DNA from: Chloroflexota bacterium
GTDB taxonomy: Bacteria; Chloroflexota; Anaerolineae; Aggregatilineales; J027
NCBI GenBank assembly: GCA_013112715.1
Contig: JABFGB010000026.1
Span: forward strand, 1 to 64,000
DNA: 64,000 nt
Direction of reading: 5' to 3'
Numbering within the stretch: the first letter of the stretch is position 1; each line of letters begins with the position of its first letter. This document shows positions 26,828 through 34,999 of this stretch, in pieces. Position numbers and translations under genes: made by a program. Under the pieces are notes generated by a model. That model saw nothing but the letters and a program-made list of their open reading frames with translations. It had not been told where the DNA came from and made no database searches.

Positions 26828-27925
26828 CTATGAAGTAGCGGCGGGGGCGGTTTCCTCGCTGGCAAGTTCGATGGTGCTTAAGCTGACGATTTGCAGGGGA
26901 GGGAACAACTTTTTGATGACGGCCTTTTTATCGTCGGCGGAGAGTGTCGGGACAGATTGGGCCAGCATATCATTCGCTAACTGGAATAGATTACGGGCTA
27001 ATTCTTGGCGCTGACGTTTGGCTTCCGATTCGCCTCCCGGTGCGTCCATTTCGGTCTCGCTGAGTTTCTCGACCTTGCGATAAACTTCCAATGATTTGAC
27101 TTGTTGTTTGCGCCATGGCAAAATCACGGCTTTGACAAGGCTAATGGCATCTGGTACGCCATCAATCGCCACCCGAATATGCGAATGTTGGACGCTGGCG
27201 CTGATAGTGTTGATATGGACTTCGGAATGGCTGCGTTCGGCGGCTTCATCTATCACAAATTGAATTTGGGATATTGCGTTGAGATAAGGCCCTATCGTTG
27301 TGACGAGGTGGTCAGGCGTCAATTTGCTGGTAGTTTCTTCGCCGTCCTCGGTTTCCACCAAGAAAATAGTCTGCTCATTGTAGACCGCCGAATTGAAATA
27401 GGCATAAATGGTAAGCTGGCCCAAACGGACTTGATCGCCATTGCGTAAAACATAAGCCTTAAAGGGTGTCAATTTGTTTTCATTAAGCCATGTGCCGTTG
27501 GTGCTGGCAAGGTCTTCAATGGTATAGCGTTTGTTGATGAAACTGATCAGGGCGTGCTGGCGCGATACCCCTAATAAATGTGCTCCATAATTATTGAGGT
27601 CTACGGTGGGGGGACGTTCACCGGGGATATGCCGACCTAAGATGATTTTGCCACGTCCTTTGACCAACATGGGTTCACTTTCGCCCATCACAAACAACGC
27701 AATCGCGTCGCGGTGGGTGCGGGTCAGTTGGGCAGCATGTTCAATCCGAGCTAGTCTTGCGGGTTGGTCGGGGACAGGAACGGTAGTTACTTCATCCCCT
27801 TTGAGGCTTTTCGTGATACCGCGCGGCGCACCAGTCGGCAGTGGTCGTTTACATTGGAGACACTGGGTTTGTTCAGTTGAATTCTCATACCCACAGCTAG
27901 GGCATACAATCACGTCTTTTTGCAT
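26828..27925 (-). CDS. Zinc-ribbon and FHA-domain protein
   Basis: A 365-residue cytoplasmic protein. Residues 7-30 form a zinc ribbon (CPSCGY then CLQCKR). An FHA domain follows (about 85-185), with LGRH, GVSRQHA and STNGTW, the residues that bind phosphothreonine peptides. The remaining about 180 residues are predicted alpha/beta with no recognised domain. The open frame continues to an ATG at 28030, but the zinc ribbon begins right after the ATG at 27925, preceded by a GGGA stretch, so I use that one. FHA proteins normally work with Ser/Thr kinases; none is in the window. A sortase gene lies upstream on the same strand. Confidence 0.82.
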   Translation of the reverse strand: MQKDVIVCPSCGYENSTEQTQCLQCKRPLPTGAPRGITKSLKGDEVTTVPVPDQPARLARIEHAAQLTRTHRDAIALFVMGESEPMLVKGRGKIILGRHIPGERPPTVDLNNYGAHLLGVSRQHALISFINKRYTIEDLASTNGTWLNENKLTPFKAYVLRNGDQVRLGQLTIYAYFNSAVYNEQTIFLVETEDGEETTSKLTPDHLVTTIGPYLNAISQIQFVIDEAAERSHSEVHINTISASVQHSHIRVAIDGVPDAISLVKAVILPWRKQQVKSLEVYRKVEKLSETEMDAPGGESEAKRQRQELARNLFQLANDMLAQSVPTLSADDKKAVIKKLFPPLQIVSLSTIELASEETAPAATS

Positions 27926-28063
27926 AAGTTCAGTTTCCCTACTAGGTTGTACTGGTCTTTCCATTCGCAGTACACACGAATTTATAAAAGGAATAAACTT
28001 GTATTTGATCTGATAAAACTGCTTACCCATTCCCTTGAAAAATCATTGGGCACCATTCAATAG

Positions 28064-28657
28064 TTAAATCTTCTTGGCTTGAACGATCAACCTCGTTCGA
28101 TAGGTGTTGGATAAAAAACTATAATCGGCACAAGTAATAAGTGTAAGTAGGTTGTTGTCTATTTCTGTAATAACATTTAAATCATTTGCGCCTGTCTCAA
28201 AAACTTGGGTCACAGTATACCGAATTTCACGTTCTCCCGTATACAAAATTACTATATCACCCAATGTCAGTTCGTCCAATTTTGCAAAAACGCCCGGCGT
28301 ACCATCCTGTAATTCGACATGGCCCACTAAGATGACATGGCGTTCGCTCCCCGGCCTTGCAGTGCCTTCCAGATAGCCTACTTTTTGGCCGAGATTGGCA
28401 ACATCCCAGCCGTTTTTTGTCAAATAAACCTTTGTCACATCCGCGTAGACCTGCGCCGCCGGAATGAGTAAAACAGGCCCTTGAGCTTGCATGGGTGTCT
28501 GCACTTCTATACGCAGGGGGGTGTCGGTTGGGTTGCTCAATGGGGGCGCTATAACAGCAAGATGCCATAGCATAAGACTACTTCCAAGCACAATCCCCGC
28601 TACAACTGCTACACTCACACAAGCAATAGGATGCTTAGGTTGTTTTCTCGGCCTCAT
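28064..28657 (-). CDS. Sortase-family transpeptidase
   Basis: A 197-residue membrane-anchored sortase. One N-terminal TM helix (about 12-35) is followed by the sortase beta barrel with the catalytic trio His113 (VGHVE), Cys176 (LITCADYS) and an Arg at 187 or 189 (YRTRL). It belongs to the small class D/E/F-like group by length; I cannot fix the class. No LPxTG-like substrate or pilin gene is adjacent, so the target is unknown. Sortases in Chloroflexota fit a monoderm-like envelope. Confidence 0.85.
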   Translation of the reverse strand: MRPRKQPKHPIACVSVAVVAGIVLGSSLMLWHLAVIAPPLSNPTDTPLRIEVQTPMQAQGPVLLIPAAQVYADVTKVYLTKNGWDVANLGQKVGYLEGTARPGSERHVILVGHVELQDGTPGVFAKLDELTLGDIVILYTGEREIRYTVTQVFETGANDLNVITEIDNNLLTLITCADYSFLSNTYRTRLIVQAKKI

Positions 28658-28774
28658 TATTTTTTATGATGACCACTAGCATCACTAAAAACCTTTAACT
28701 TGATTATACGCTAGTATCCTGACGTTAGCCTTGCAATTTGCTAACAATTCATCCCGTTTCTGTCAACCTCTACA

Positions 28775-28803
28775 TTGTCGAAATGACCACTTGGCTTTAC
28801 TAT
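28775..28803 (+). promoter_or_regulatory. Putative promoter of pheT
   Basis: TTGTCG (28775-28780) and TACTAT (28798-28803) with a 17-base spacer, about 55 bases before the pheT ATG. No T-box features are present in this short leader, unlike the pheS locus. Confidence 0.45.
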
Positions 28804-28857
28804 TAAATACCTTGGATGCCGTGTAAAGAAAATAATTAGCAGGAGTTTGGAACGGCG

Positions 28858-31455
28858 ATGCGTGTACCTATCTCATGGCTGCGTGATTTCGTGGATATTC
28901 CGGCAGATGTATCGGTGGAATACCTTGCCGAGCGTTTGACGCTGGCCGGATTGGAAGTAAAAGGGATCGAATATCGGGGCATTCCCCAAAGCGCCGAACG
29001 ATTTGGTGTGCCGCCGAGTGACCACTTGGTATGGAATCGGGAAAAAATCCTGTTGGGCTATATTTATGAAGTGACCGCCCATCCCAACGCCGACAAGTTG
29101 GTATTAGCTGAAGTGGATTATGGCGGTGCTCAACGCGAAACCGTCGTGACAGGCGCTCCCAATTTGTTTGAATATAAAGGTCGAGGTCAACTGAATCCAC
29201 CTTTGCTAACACCGTTTGCCCTTGAAGGTGCGGAAGTGATAGATGGGCATGGGGACGGCGTGCAGCGCATGATCCTCAAAGAAAAGGCCCTGCGCGGAAT
29301 TCCTAACCGTTGTATGGTCTGCTCGGAAATGGAGCTTGGTATTTCCAGCGAACACGAAGGCATCATGCTCTTGGAATATGCCACCTACAGTCGCTTTGCT
29401 CCCGGCACCCCCTTTGTAGAGGTGATGGGGGATGCCATCCTTGAAATTGATATTCTGCCGAATATCGCCCGCACCATGAGCATGTTGGGGGTGGCACGTG
29501 AGGTGGCAGCACTGTTGGACTTGCCATTGCGCGAGCCGGATTACACCCTGCCGCCCACCAAAGGGGAACCTATCGAAAAAGCGATTGGCATTGAAATTAC
29601 CCATCCCGAACTGAATCCACGCTTTACGGCTGCCCTGCTGCGGAATATCACCATCAAGCCGTCGCCCGCATGGATGCAGCACCGCCTGAAACTGGTCGGC
29701 CAGCGCCCGATCAACAATGTGGTGGATGTGAGCAATTATGTCATGTTTGAACTCGGCCAGCCGACCCACGCCTTCGATTATGATATTCTGGCGCGGCGTG
29801 CCAAAGGTAAGCGACCCACGATTATTACCCGCCTGCCTGAAAATGGCGAAGAACTCACCACATTGGATGGCAAAACCCACAAACTTGCCCCTCATAACTT
29901 ATTGGTGGCTGACACAGCGGGTTCATTGAGTTTGGCAGGGGTGATGGGCGGCCTCGAATCCGAAGTACAAGATGTTGACCCAGAAAAGGGCTTCCCCGGC
30001 TCTCAAAATATTCTGTTTGAAGCAGCGGCGTGGAATTTCATCAACATTCGCAAGACCCAAAGCAACCTCAAGGTCTATAGTGAGGCCGGAGCGCGATTTT
30101 CACGTGGGGTACATCCGGCAATGGCAATGCGCGGCCTGATTCGCGGTATTCAATTGATGGTCGAGGTTGCGGGCGCGGAATTAGCCCCCGGCATTGTGGA
30201 CAATTATCCTGCTCCGCCAGAAGTTGTTATCGTTGAATTGCCGATGGCCGATGTGGAACGTCTATTGGGATTTGATGTGCCAATTGCGGAAGCGGCTGCC
30301 CTACTGCGCCGACTGCAATTCACCGTTGAGCAAAAAACTGACACTCTGATTGTCACTGTCCCCGATCACCGCATGGATATTGCCACAGGGGTGATTGGTC
30401 GTTCGGATTTGACCGAAGAAATTGCCCGAATTTTCGGCTATGACCGCATCCCCAATACGATTATGTTTGATGAACTGCCTCCGCAGCGTGGCAACCCGGC
30501 GTTGGATTTGGAGGAGCGTGTGCGGGATTTGTTGGCCCAAGCCGGATTGCGCGAAGTGATTAATTATCGTTTCACCACGCCCGAACATGAATCCCTGTTG
30601 ACGCCAGATGGAGCGGATCAGTCATGGCCCAAACGTGATTATGTTGAAATCGCCAACCCGATAAGCATGGAACGTACCGCCCTTCGTCAGACCTTATTGA
30701 CAGGGTTGCTTGATAACGCCATCACCAACATTCATCATCACCCGCGTCAACAATTGTTTGAGATTGGCCCGGTGTTTTATGCCAAACCGAATGACCTGCC
30801 TGATGAATTCCGGCATCTCGGTCTGCTGATGGCTGGCCCACGTGATGTGGTAGGTTGGATGGGAGGTGCTTCGCTAGATAACGTAGATTTTTATGATCTG
30901 AAGGGCGTACTGGAATCACTGCTGACCAATCTCAAAATTCCGGCACGATCCATTTCGTATGCTACCACCGAACATGCCAGCTTCCACCCCGGACGGACGG
31001 CCCTGCTTAAGATCAATGGCAAGGAAGTTGGAGTCATCGGGGAAGTTCACCCATTGGTGCGTGAAGCCTTTGGGTTAGGCATGGATTTGAGAAAACCGAT
31101 TCTGGCGGCAGAACTTGATTTGGATGTATTGCTGTCGTTCGTGCCCACCGATCACACCGTTCAAGCCCTGCCGCAACTTCCCCCGGCCTATCGGGACATC
31201 GCAGTGGTGGTTTCGGAAAGCACACAGGCGGCTGATTTGGAAAATATCATCTGGCAGTCGGGCGGCAAGGTCTTAAAAGAGGTCAAGTTGTTCGATGTCT
31301 ATCGAGGGCAACCGATTCCCGATGGTCAAAAATCACTGGCCTATTCCCTGACTTTCCAAACCGACTCACAGACCCTCACCGATAAGGCCGTTAATGGTAT
31401 CCAACAGCAGATTATCCGCGCTCTCGAAAAAGCGGGCGCTAAATTACGCACCTAA
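28858..31455 (+). CDS. pheT: Phenylalanine-tRNA ligase beta subunit
   Basis: The 865-residue editing and tRNA-binding subunit of PheRS. It starts with MRVPISWLRDFVDIP, then an EMAP-type tRNA-binding OB fold (about 45-160, with HPNADKL), the B3/B4 editing domain (about 210-400) and the B5 domain (about 410-490). The catalytic-like core follows, and the C-terminal FDX-ACB anticodon-binding domain (about 770-865) contains PPAYRDIAVVV. CAGGAG lies 13 bases before the ATG. Unlike most bacteria it is not next to pheS, which lies about 5 kb away on the opposite strand behind a T-box. Confidence 0.97.
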   Translation: MRVPISWLRDFVDIPADVSVEYLAERLTLAGLEVKGIEYRGIPQSAERFGVPPSDHLVWNREKILLGYIYEVTAHPNADKLVLAEVDYGGAQRETVVTGAPNLFEYKGRGQLNPPLLTPFALEGAEVIDGHGDGVQRMILKEKALRGIPNRCMVCSEMELGISSEHEGIMLLEYATYSRFAPGTPFVEVMGDAILEIDILPNIARTMSMLGVAREVAALLDLPLREPDYTLPPTKGEPIEKAIGIEITHPELNPRFTAALLRNITIKPSPAWMQHRLKLVGQRPINNVVDVSNYVMFELGQPTHAFDYDILARRAKGKRPTIITRLPENGEELTTLDGKTHKLAPHNLLVADTAGSLSLAGVMGGLESEVQDVDPEKGFPGSQNILFEAAAWNFINIRKTQSNLKVYSEAGARFSRGVHPAMAMRGLIRGIQLMVEVAGAELAPGIVDNYPAPPEVVIVELPMADVERLLGFDVPIAEAAALLRRLQFTVEQKTDTLIVTVPDHRMDIATGVIGRSDLTEEIARIFGYDRIPNTIMFDELPPQRGNPALDLEERVRDLLAQAGLREVINYRFTTPEHESLLTPDGADQSWPKRDYVEIANPISMERTALRQTLLTGLLDNAITNIHHHPRQQLFEIGPVFYAKPNDLPDEFRHLGLLMAGPRDVVGWMGGASLDNVDFYDLKGVLESLLTNLKIPARSISYATTEHASFHPGRTALLKINGKEVGVIGEVHPLVREAFGLGMDLRKPILAAELDLDVLLSFVPTDHTVQALPQLPPAYRDIAVVVSESTQAADLENIIWQSGGKVLKEVKLFDVYRGQPIPDGQKSLAYSLTFQTDSQTLTDKAVNGIQQQIIRALEKAGAKLRT

Positions 31456-31467
31456 ATAACGCGGCAA

Positions 31468-31503
31468 AAAATGCCCTGTGCAAATCCATCACGCAGGGCA
31501 TTT
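31468..31503. terminator. Hairpin terminator between pheT and the fad gene
   Basis: AAATGCCCTG pairs with CAGGGCATTT around a loop of about 16 bases. It lies between convergent genes and has short T-runs on both sides, so it may serve both. Confidence 0.7.
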
Positions 31504-31561
31504 CTGTTTTATATGAATAAGGACAGCCTTTATTCAAGGCCGCCCCTTTAGAAATTACCGA

Positions 31562-33958
31562 CTAGTTCCGCAGAGGGGAGCCGTTTTCCAACATATATTG
31601 GATGCGGGCCAGTGTTTTTTCCTCGTGCATCAAGGACAGGATGGCTTCACGTTCCAGATCAAGGATATACTGCTCATCCACCCACTGGGGTTCGCTGAGA
31701 CCGCCACCAGTTAGGATATAGGCCAGTTTGTTGGCAACCACAATGTCATAATCGGTGGCATAGTTGCCTGCACGCAGCATCCACGCCCCGACTTCCAATG
31801 CCGATAGTGCGTCGCGTCCCGCGGCCCAAATTTTGCCAGACCGCAGTGGCACATAATTCGGAATCAGGTGCAGCACTTCGCGTTTGGCCTCGGCGAGCAG
31901 ATGGTCGCGGTTCATCACGATACGGTCACCGGGGAGCAGAAAGCCCATTTCGCGGGCCTGCATTGCGCTTTCCGAGACTTTTGCCAGCGCGATTTGTTCA
32001 AAGACCTTTTGCAGATGCGGCAGGACATCGGCGTTCGGGGTAGCTTCCATAACGGGATTGACCACACGTCGCAGGAGTTCTTTGCAGCCACCCCAGCCGG
32101 GAATCAGACCGACGCCAAATTCCACCAGTCCCATATACAATTCGCTATGGGCCACAATTCGCGCTCCGGCCATTGTGATTTCCGCGCCACCGCCCAGTGT
32201 CATCCCGAAGGGGGCGGTTACAACAGGCTTGGGAGCGTAACGCAGCATTTGATACAGCGTTTGGGCTGAACGTACCCCGTAATCCAATTGATCCCATTGT
32301 TCGCTGTGAACCCCCATCACGACCATCATGAGGTTCGCACCGACGGAAAAGCTGTCGCCCTGATTGCTGATAACTAGGCCGTCAAAATGATCGTCTAATC
32401 GCTTCAGAGCTTTATCTACCATCTCGATGATGTCGGCATCAATGGCGTTCATCTTGCTGTGAAATTCCAGCAAGCCAACACCATCGCCCATATCAAGCAA
32501 ACTTGCGCCTTCCAGCCGTTCGACTTCTTTGCCCTCGGCACGGAGGGTGTTGATGATGATAACCCGCTTATCTTCCTTGAGTGGAACGTAGCCCTTCTTG
32601 GTCGGGTCATAGTAGCCGACGACCACACCCTTATCATTGCGTTGATAGAAGGTTGGGTGTCCGCTGTCTACCATCTCAAATACCCAACCTGCTACTTCAT
32701 AACCGCTGGTGGCGAGGCGTGGCAAGGTTTCGGCTACACCAACAGCATCCCAGATTTCAAATGGCCCAAGTTCGTGGGCAAAGCCCCATTTATTGGCGTT
32801 ATCAATATCCACAATCGTGTTGGCGATCTCGCCCAATTTCAGCGAGGCATAGGTAAACAGCGCGGCGTGCAGATGCCACAGATATTGCCCGGCACGATCC
32901 TCTTCATTAATCATGGCCTTGATACGTGCGCCCGTGTTTTCAATCTTGCGATGTTTGCCGACGCTATCAAACCGGACTTTTTGCGGTTCTTCATATTCTA
33001 GTGTCTGCAAATTCAGGGGCATGTGGACTCGTTCACCCTTGACCGTGACGGTTTTATAGAAGCCCTGTTTGGTTTTGCGCCCCAAGAATTTGTTGCTCAT
33101 CAACCAATCAAACAATTGATCGGCCTTTTCGTGATGCAGTACATCGCGCCAAGGGTCATCCACCACCGCATCGTACAAATTGCGACCCACATACACACTG
33201 ACATCAATCCCAACCAAATCTTGCAGACGGAATGTGGCGGTTTTCGGATGTCCGATTAGTGGGCCAGTGATAGCATCTACTTCTTCCACCGTGTAACCAT
33301 TGTCCAGCGCGTAATTGATGCCGATGCTACCGATGATGCTGATAAAGCGATTGGCAATGAAATTGGGGGTATCCTTGCACAAGACACAGCCTTTACCGAG
33401 CCGTTCCGTGCCAAATTTGAACATGAAATCCACAAGGGCCGGGTCGGTATCGGGGTGCGGAATAATTTCCAATAGTTTTAGGTAGCGAGGTGGATTAAAA
33501 AAGTGCGTGCCGAGGAAATGGCGACGGAAATCGTCACTGCGACCATGACAAATGGCGGCAATGCTCAAGCCGGAGGTGTTGGTCGTAATGATTGAGCCGG
33601 GTTTACGCACGGCATCAATACGGGCCATCAAGTCTTGTTTAATCGGTAGTTTTTCGATGATGACTTCGACCACCCAATCGGCGTCGGCTAATTTTTGTAG
33701 GTCGTCTTCGGTGTTGCCTGTCGTCACCAATTCCGCATCGGCAGCTTTGAAAAATTGGGCGGGTTTACCTTTAATCAAATTCGTGAGATTGCCGTTGACA
33801 ATTGCATTTCGTTTCGCGGGAGCGTCGCCGGGCTTGGTATCTGGAGCGGGGATGTCGAGCAGCAGCACTGGGATGCCAACACTGGCTAACAGCGCCGCAA
33901 TCCCACCACCCATCGTACCAGAGCCGATGACTGCCGCCTTGCGAATTTGATAACTCAT
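31562..33958 (-). CDS. fadN: 3-hydroxyacyl-CoA dehydrogenase / enoyl-CoA hydratase (FadN-like)
   Basis: A 798-residue bifunctional fatty-acid beta-oxidation enzyme. The NAD-binding Rossmann domain comes first (AVIGSGTMGGGIAALLAS, about 9-26) and is followed by two 3HCDH C-terminal domains (about 200-420). The C-terminal crotonase domain (about 470-720) has the oxyanion-hole segments SFSVGANLMM and GMTLGGGAEITMAG. This order (dehydrogenase then hydratase) is that of Bacillus FadN, the reverse of E. coli FadB. No thiolase or acyl-CoA dehydrogenase gene is adjacent, so partners are elsewhere. AGGAGAAGAGGA precedes the ATG. Confidence 0.94.
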   Translation of the reverse strand: MSYQIRKAAVIGSGTMGGGIAALLASVGIPVLLLDIPAPDTKPGDAPAKRNAIVNGNLTNLIKGKPAQFFKAADAELVTTGNTEDDLQKLADADWVVEVIIEKLPIKQDLMARIDAVRKPGSIITTNTSGLSIAAICHGRSDDFRRHFLGTHFFNPPRYLKLLEIIPHPDTDPALVDFMFKFGTERLGKGCVLCKDTPNFIANRFISIIGSIGINYALDNGYTVEEVDAITGPLIGHPKTATFRLQDLVGIDVSVYVGRNLYDAVVDDPWRDVLHHEKADQLFDWLMSNKFLGRKTKQGFYKTVTVKGERVHMPLNLQTLEYEEPQKVRFDSVGKHRKIENTGARIKAMINEEDRAGQYLWHLHAALFTYASLKLGEIANTIVDIDNANKWGFAHELGPFEIWDAVGVAETLPRLATSGYEVAGWVFEMVDSGHPTFYQRNDKGVVVGYYDPTKKGYVPLKEDKRVIIINTLRAEGKEVERLEGASLLDMGDGVGLLEFHSKMNAIDADIIEMVDKALKRLDDHFDGLVISNQGDSFSVGANLMMVVMGVHSEQWDQLDYGVRSAQTLYQMLRYAPKPVVTAPFGMTLGGGAEITMAGARIVAHSELYMGLVEFGVGLIPGWGGCKELLRRVVNPVMEATPNADVLPHLQKVFEQIALAKVSESAMQAREMGFLLPGDRIVMNRDHLLAEAKREVLHLIPNYVPLRSGKIWAAGRDALSALEVGAWMLRAGNYATDYDIVVANKLAYILTGGGLSEPQWVDEQYILDLEREAILSLMHEEKTLARIQYMLENGSPLRN

Positions 33959-34000
33959 GGGGATTCCTCTTCTCCTATTTTGAATACTCTAGCGTAAAGG

Positions 34001-34022
34001 CTGACTCGCACTTCGCAGTCAG
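34001..34022. promoter_or_regulatory. Inverted repeat in the fadN leader, possible operator
   Basis: CTGACT and AGTCAG flank a GC-rich centre (34001-34022), between a perfect minus-strand TATAAT (34070-34065) and the fadN start. It may be a repressor site for fatty-acid control. No -35 of good quality was found with that TATAAT. Confidence 0.35.
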
Positions 34023-34118
34023 GGGGATATATTATTCAAATCGTCATTTGATTATCGAGAGAAGATTATACCCACAGTTGCGAAATGTGGCACAAAAATT
34101 CTGAGCTATTGGCATGTG

Positions 34119-34157
34119 AAAATGTCCTCAGAACTCGGGGGAATATTCTGAGGACAT
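34119..34157 (-). terminator. Terminator downstream of the archaellin-like gene
   Basis: A perfect 12-bp stem (ATGTCCTCAGAA with TTCTGAGGACAT) whose minus-strand exit reads ATTTTC. It lies about 90 bases after the archaellin-like stop codon. The 288-base gap 33959-34246 otherwise holds the fadN promoter region. Confidence 0.6.
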
Positions 34158-34246
34158 CGGGGAATTGCTAGACTATGAAATTACTTGCCGAAAAACTAAG
34201 GGTTGAGCCTTGCCCAGCCCTTTGGATTCTTTCAATTCGGTCTGAC

Positions 34247-34810
34247 TTATGAGAGTTCCATAACTGCTTCGATGGCGGCGGGGGTGGTGCGGGTAACGTT
34301 GATGACCGCGCCTTTGGGTGGCTTGATTTCAATCGTGAAGGCGGTGTTGGCTTGCAGGCGGGGGGTTAGCGTGGCGAGGTCAACCGTGATTTCTGCCAAT
34401 TCGCCGTCTTCAAGCAGATCGTCACCATCATTCGCGCCGATCCATTCGACAGTCCATGTGACTTCATTCACCAGTTGGGCATCATCACGATAGCCAATCA
34501 CCACGGTGTTATTGCCAGCGGTAGCGGTCAAATCTACCGGATCACCTCCCGAAACTAGGGCTAGGGTGAAGACGACATCATCCACGTTACCAGCAGTGCC
34601 TTCGGCGATAACTGTACCCTTGACGGTCATGGAGGACTGCACGCCTTCCAAACCGGCGTTAATGGCGGATTGGCCTTTTTCAGTGGATTTGCTGCCCGAA
34701 GACAGAATGGCGAAGGCAAACACAGAGGCGACCACCACGAAGGCAATCAAGATTATGGCGGTTTCTAGCGCAGACTGACCACGTTCATTTTGATGATTCT
34801 TATCAGACAT
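34247..34810 (-). CDS. Archaellin-like (archaeal flagellin) pilin protein with class III signal peptide
   Basis: A 187-residue protein whose N-terminus has the class III (type IV pilin-like) layout. A short charged leader ending NERG (cleavage expected after Gly11) is followed by QSALETAIILIAFVVVASVF and AFAILSSG. This hydrophobic helix is nearly a textbook archaellin N-domain, including the downstream KGQSAINAGLEGV and the SSMTVKGTVIAE strand. The C-terminal half is a beta-sandwich-like domain ending in the IEIKPPKGAVI and TRTTPAAIEAVMEL segments, as in archaellins. AAGGAG sits 8 bases before the ATG at 34810; a GTG at 34819 is not favoured. No archaellum motor genes are in the window. Archaella have been reported in some Chloroflexota. 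A pilus subunit is the alternative. Confidence 0.82.
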   Translation of the reverse strand: MSDKNHQNERGQSALETAIILIAFVVVASVFAFAILSSGSKSTEKGQSAINAGLEGVQSSMTVKGTVIAEGTAGNVDDVVFTLALVSGGDPVDLTATAGNNTVVIGYRDDAQLVNEVTWTVEWIGANDGDDLLEDGELAEITVDLATLTPRLQANTAFTIEIKPPKGAVINVTRTTPAAIEAVMELS

Positions 34811-34858
34811 CTCAATCACTCCTTGAGATAAAGTTATGCTTAACGTTTGACTGTTATC

Positions 34859-34887
34859 ACTATAAATCTTTATCCTTTGTGAATGAA
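34859..34887 (-). promoter_or_regulatory. Putative promoter of the archaellin-like gene
   Basis: Minus-strand TTCATT (34887-34882) and TATAGT (34864-34859) with a 17-base spacer, about 50 bases before the ATG. The weak -35 next to an upstream repeat array suggests an activator-dependent promoter. Confidence 0.45.
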
Positions 34888-34897
34888 TTCGGAGATG

Positions 34898-34949
34898 CCC
34901 GTAATTTGCAATGAAGAAGCCCGTAATTGATCTACGGGTTTCCCGTAGA
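34898..34949. repeat. Phased CCCGTA repeats upstream of the archaellin-like promoter
   Basis: CCCGTA occurs at 34898, 34920 and 34942, exactly 22 bp apart. The first two copies are extended to GCCCGTAATT, and the third is half of an inverted repeat TCTACGGG-TTT-CCCGTAGA (34931-34949). A further ACGGG is at 34957-34961. The array lies about 10 bp upstream of the -35 box, the usual place for activator binding. Confidence 0.7.
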
Positions 34950-34999
34950 CTCAGGAACGGGTGACTATGAAAATGCGAAATTCAAGCCATTATGGAGGG

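Noticed and set aside
29206..29895. A 229-codon minus-strand reading
   Set aside because: Antisense to the middle of pheT; no recognisable protein features.
34896..34949. Reading the CCCGTA repeats as a terminator of the gene at 35000-35812
   Set aside because: The inverted repeat TCTACGGG/CCCGTAGA has no T-run on the minus strand and belongs to a series of direct repeats upstream of a promoter, which fits a regulatory site better; some termination effect cannot be excluded.
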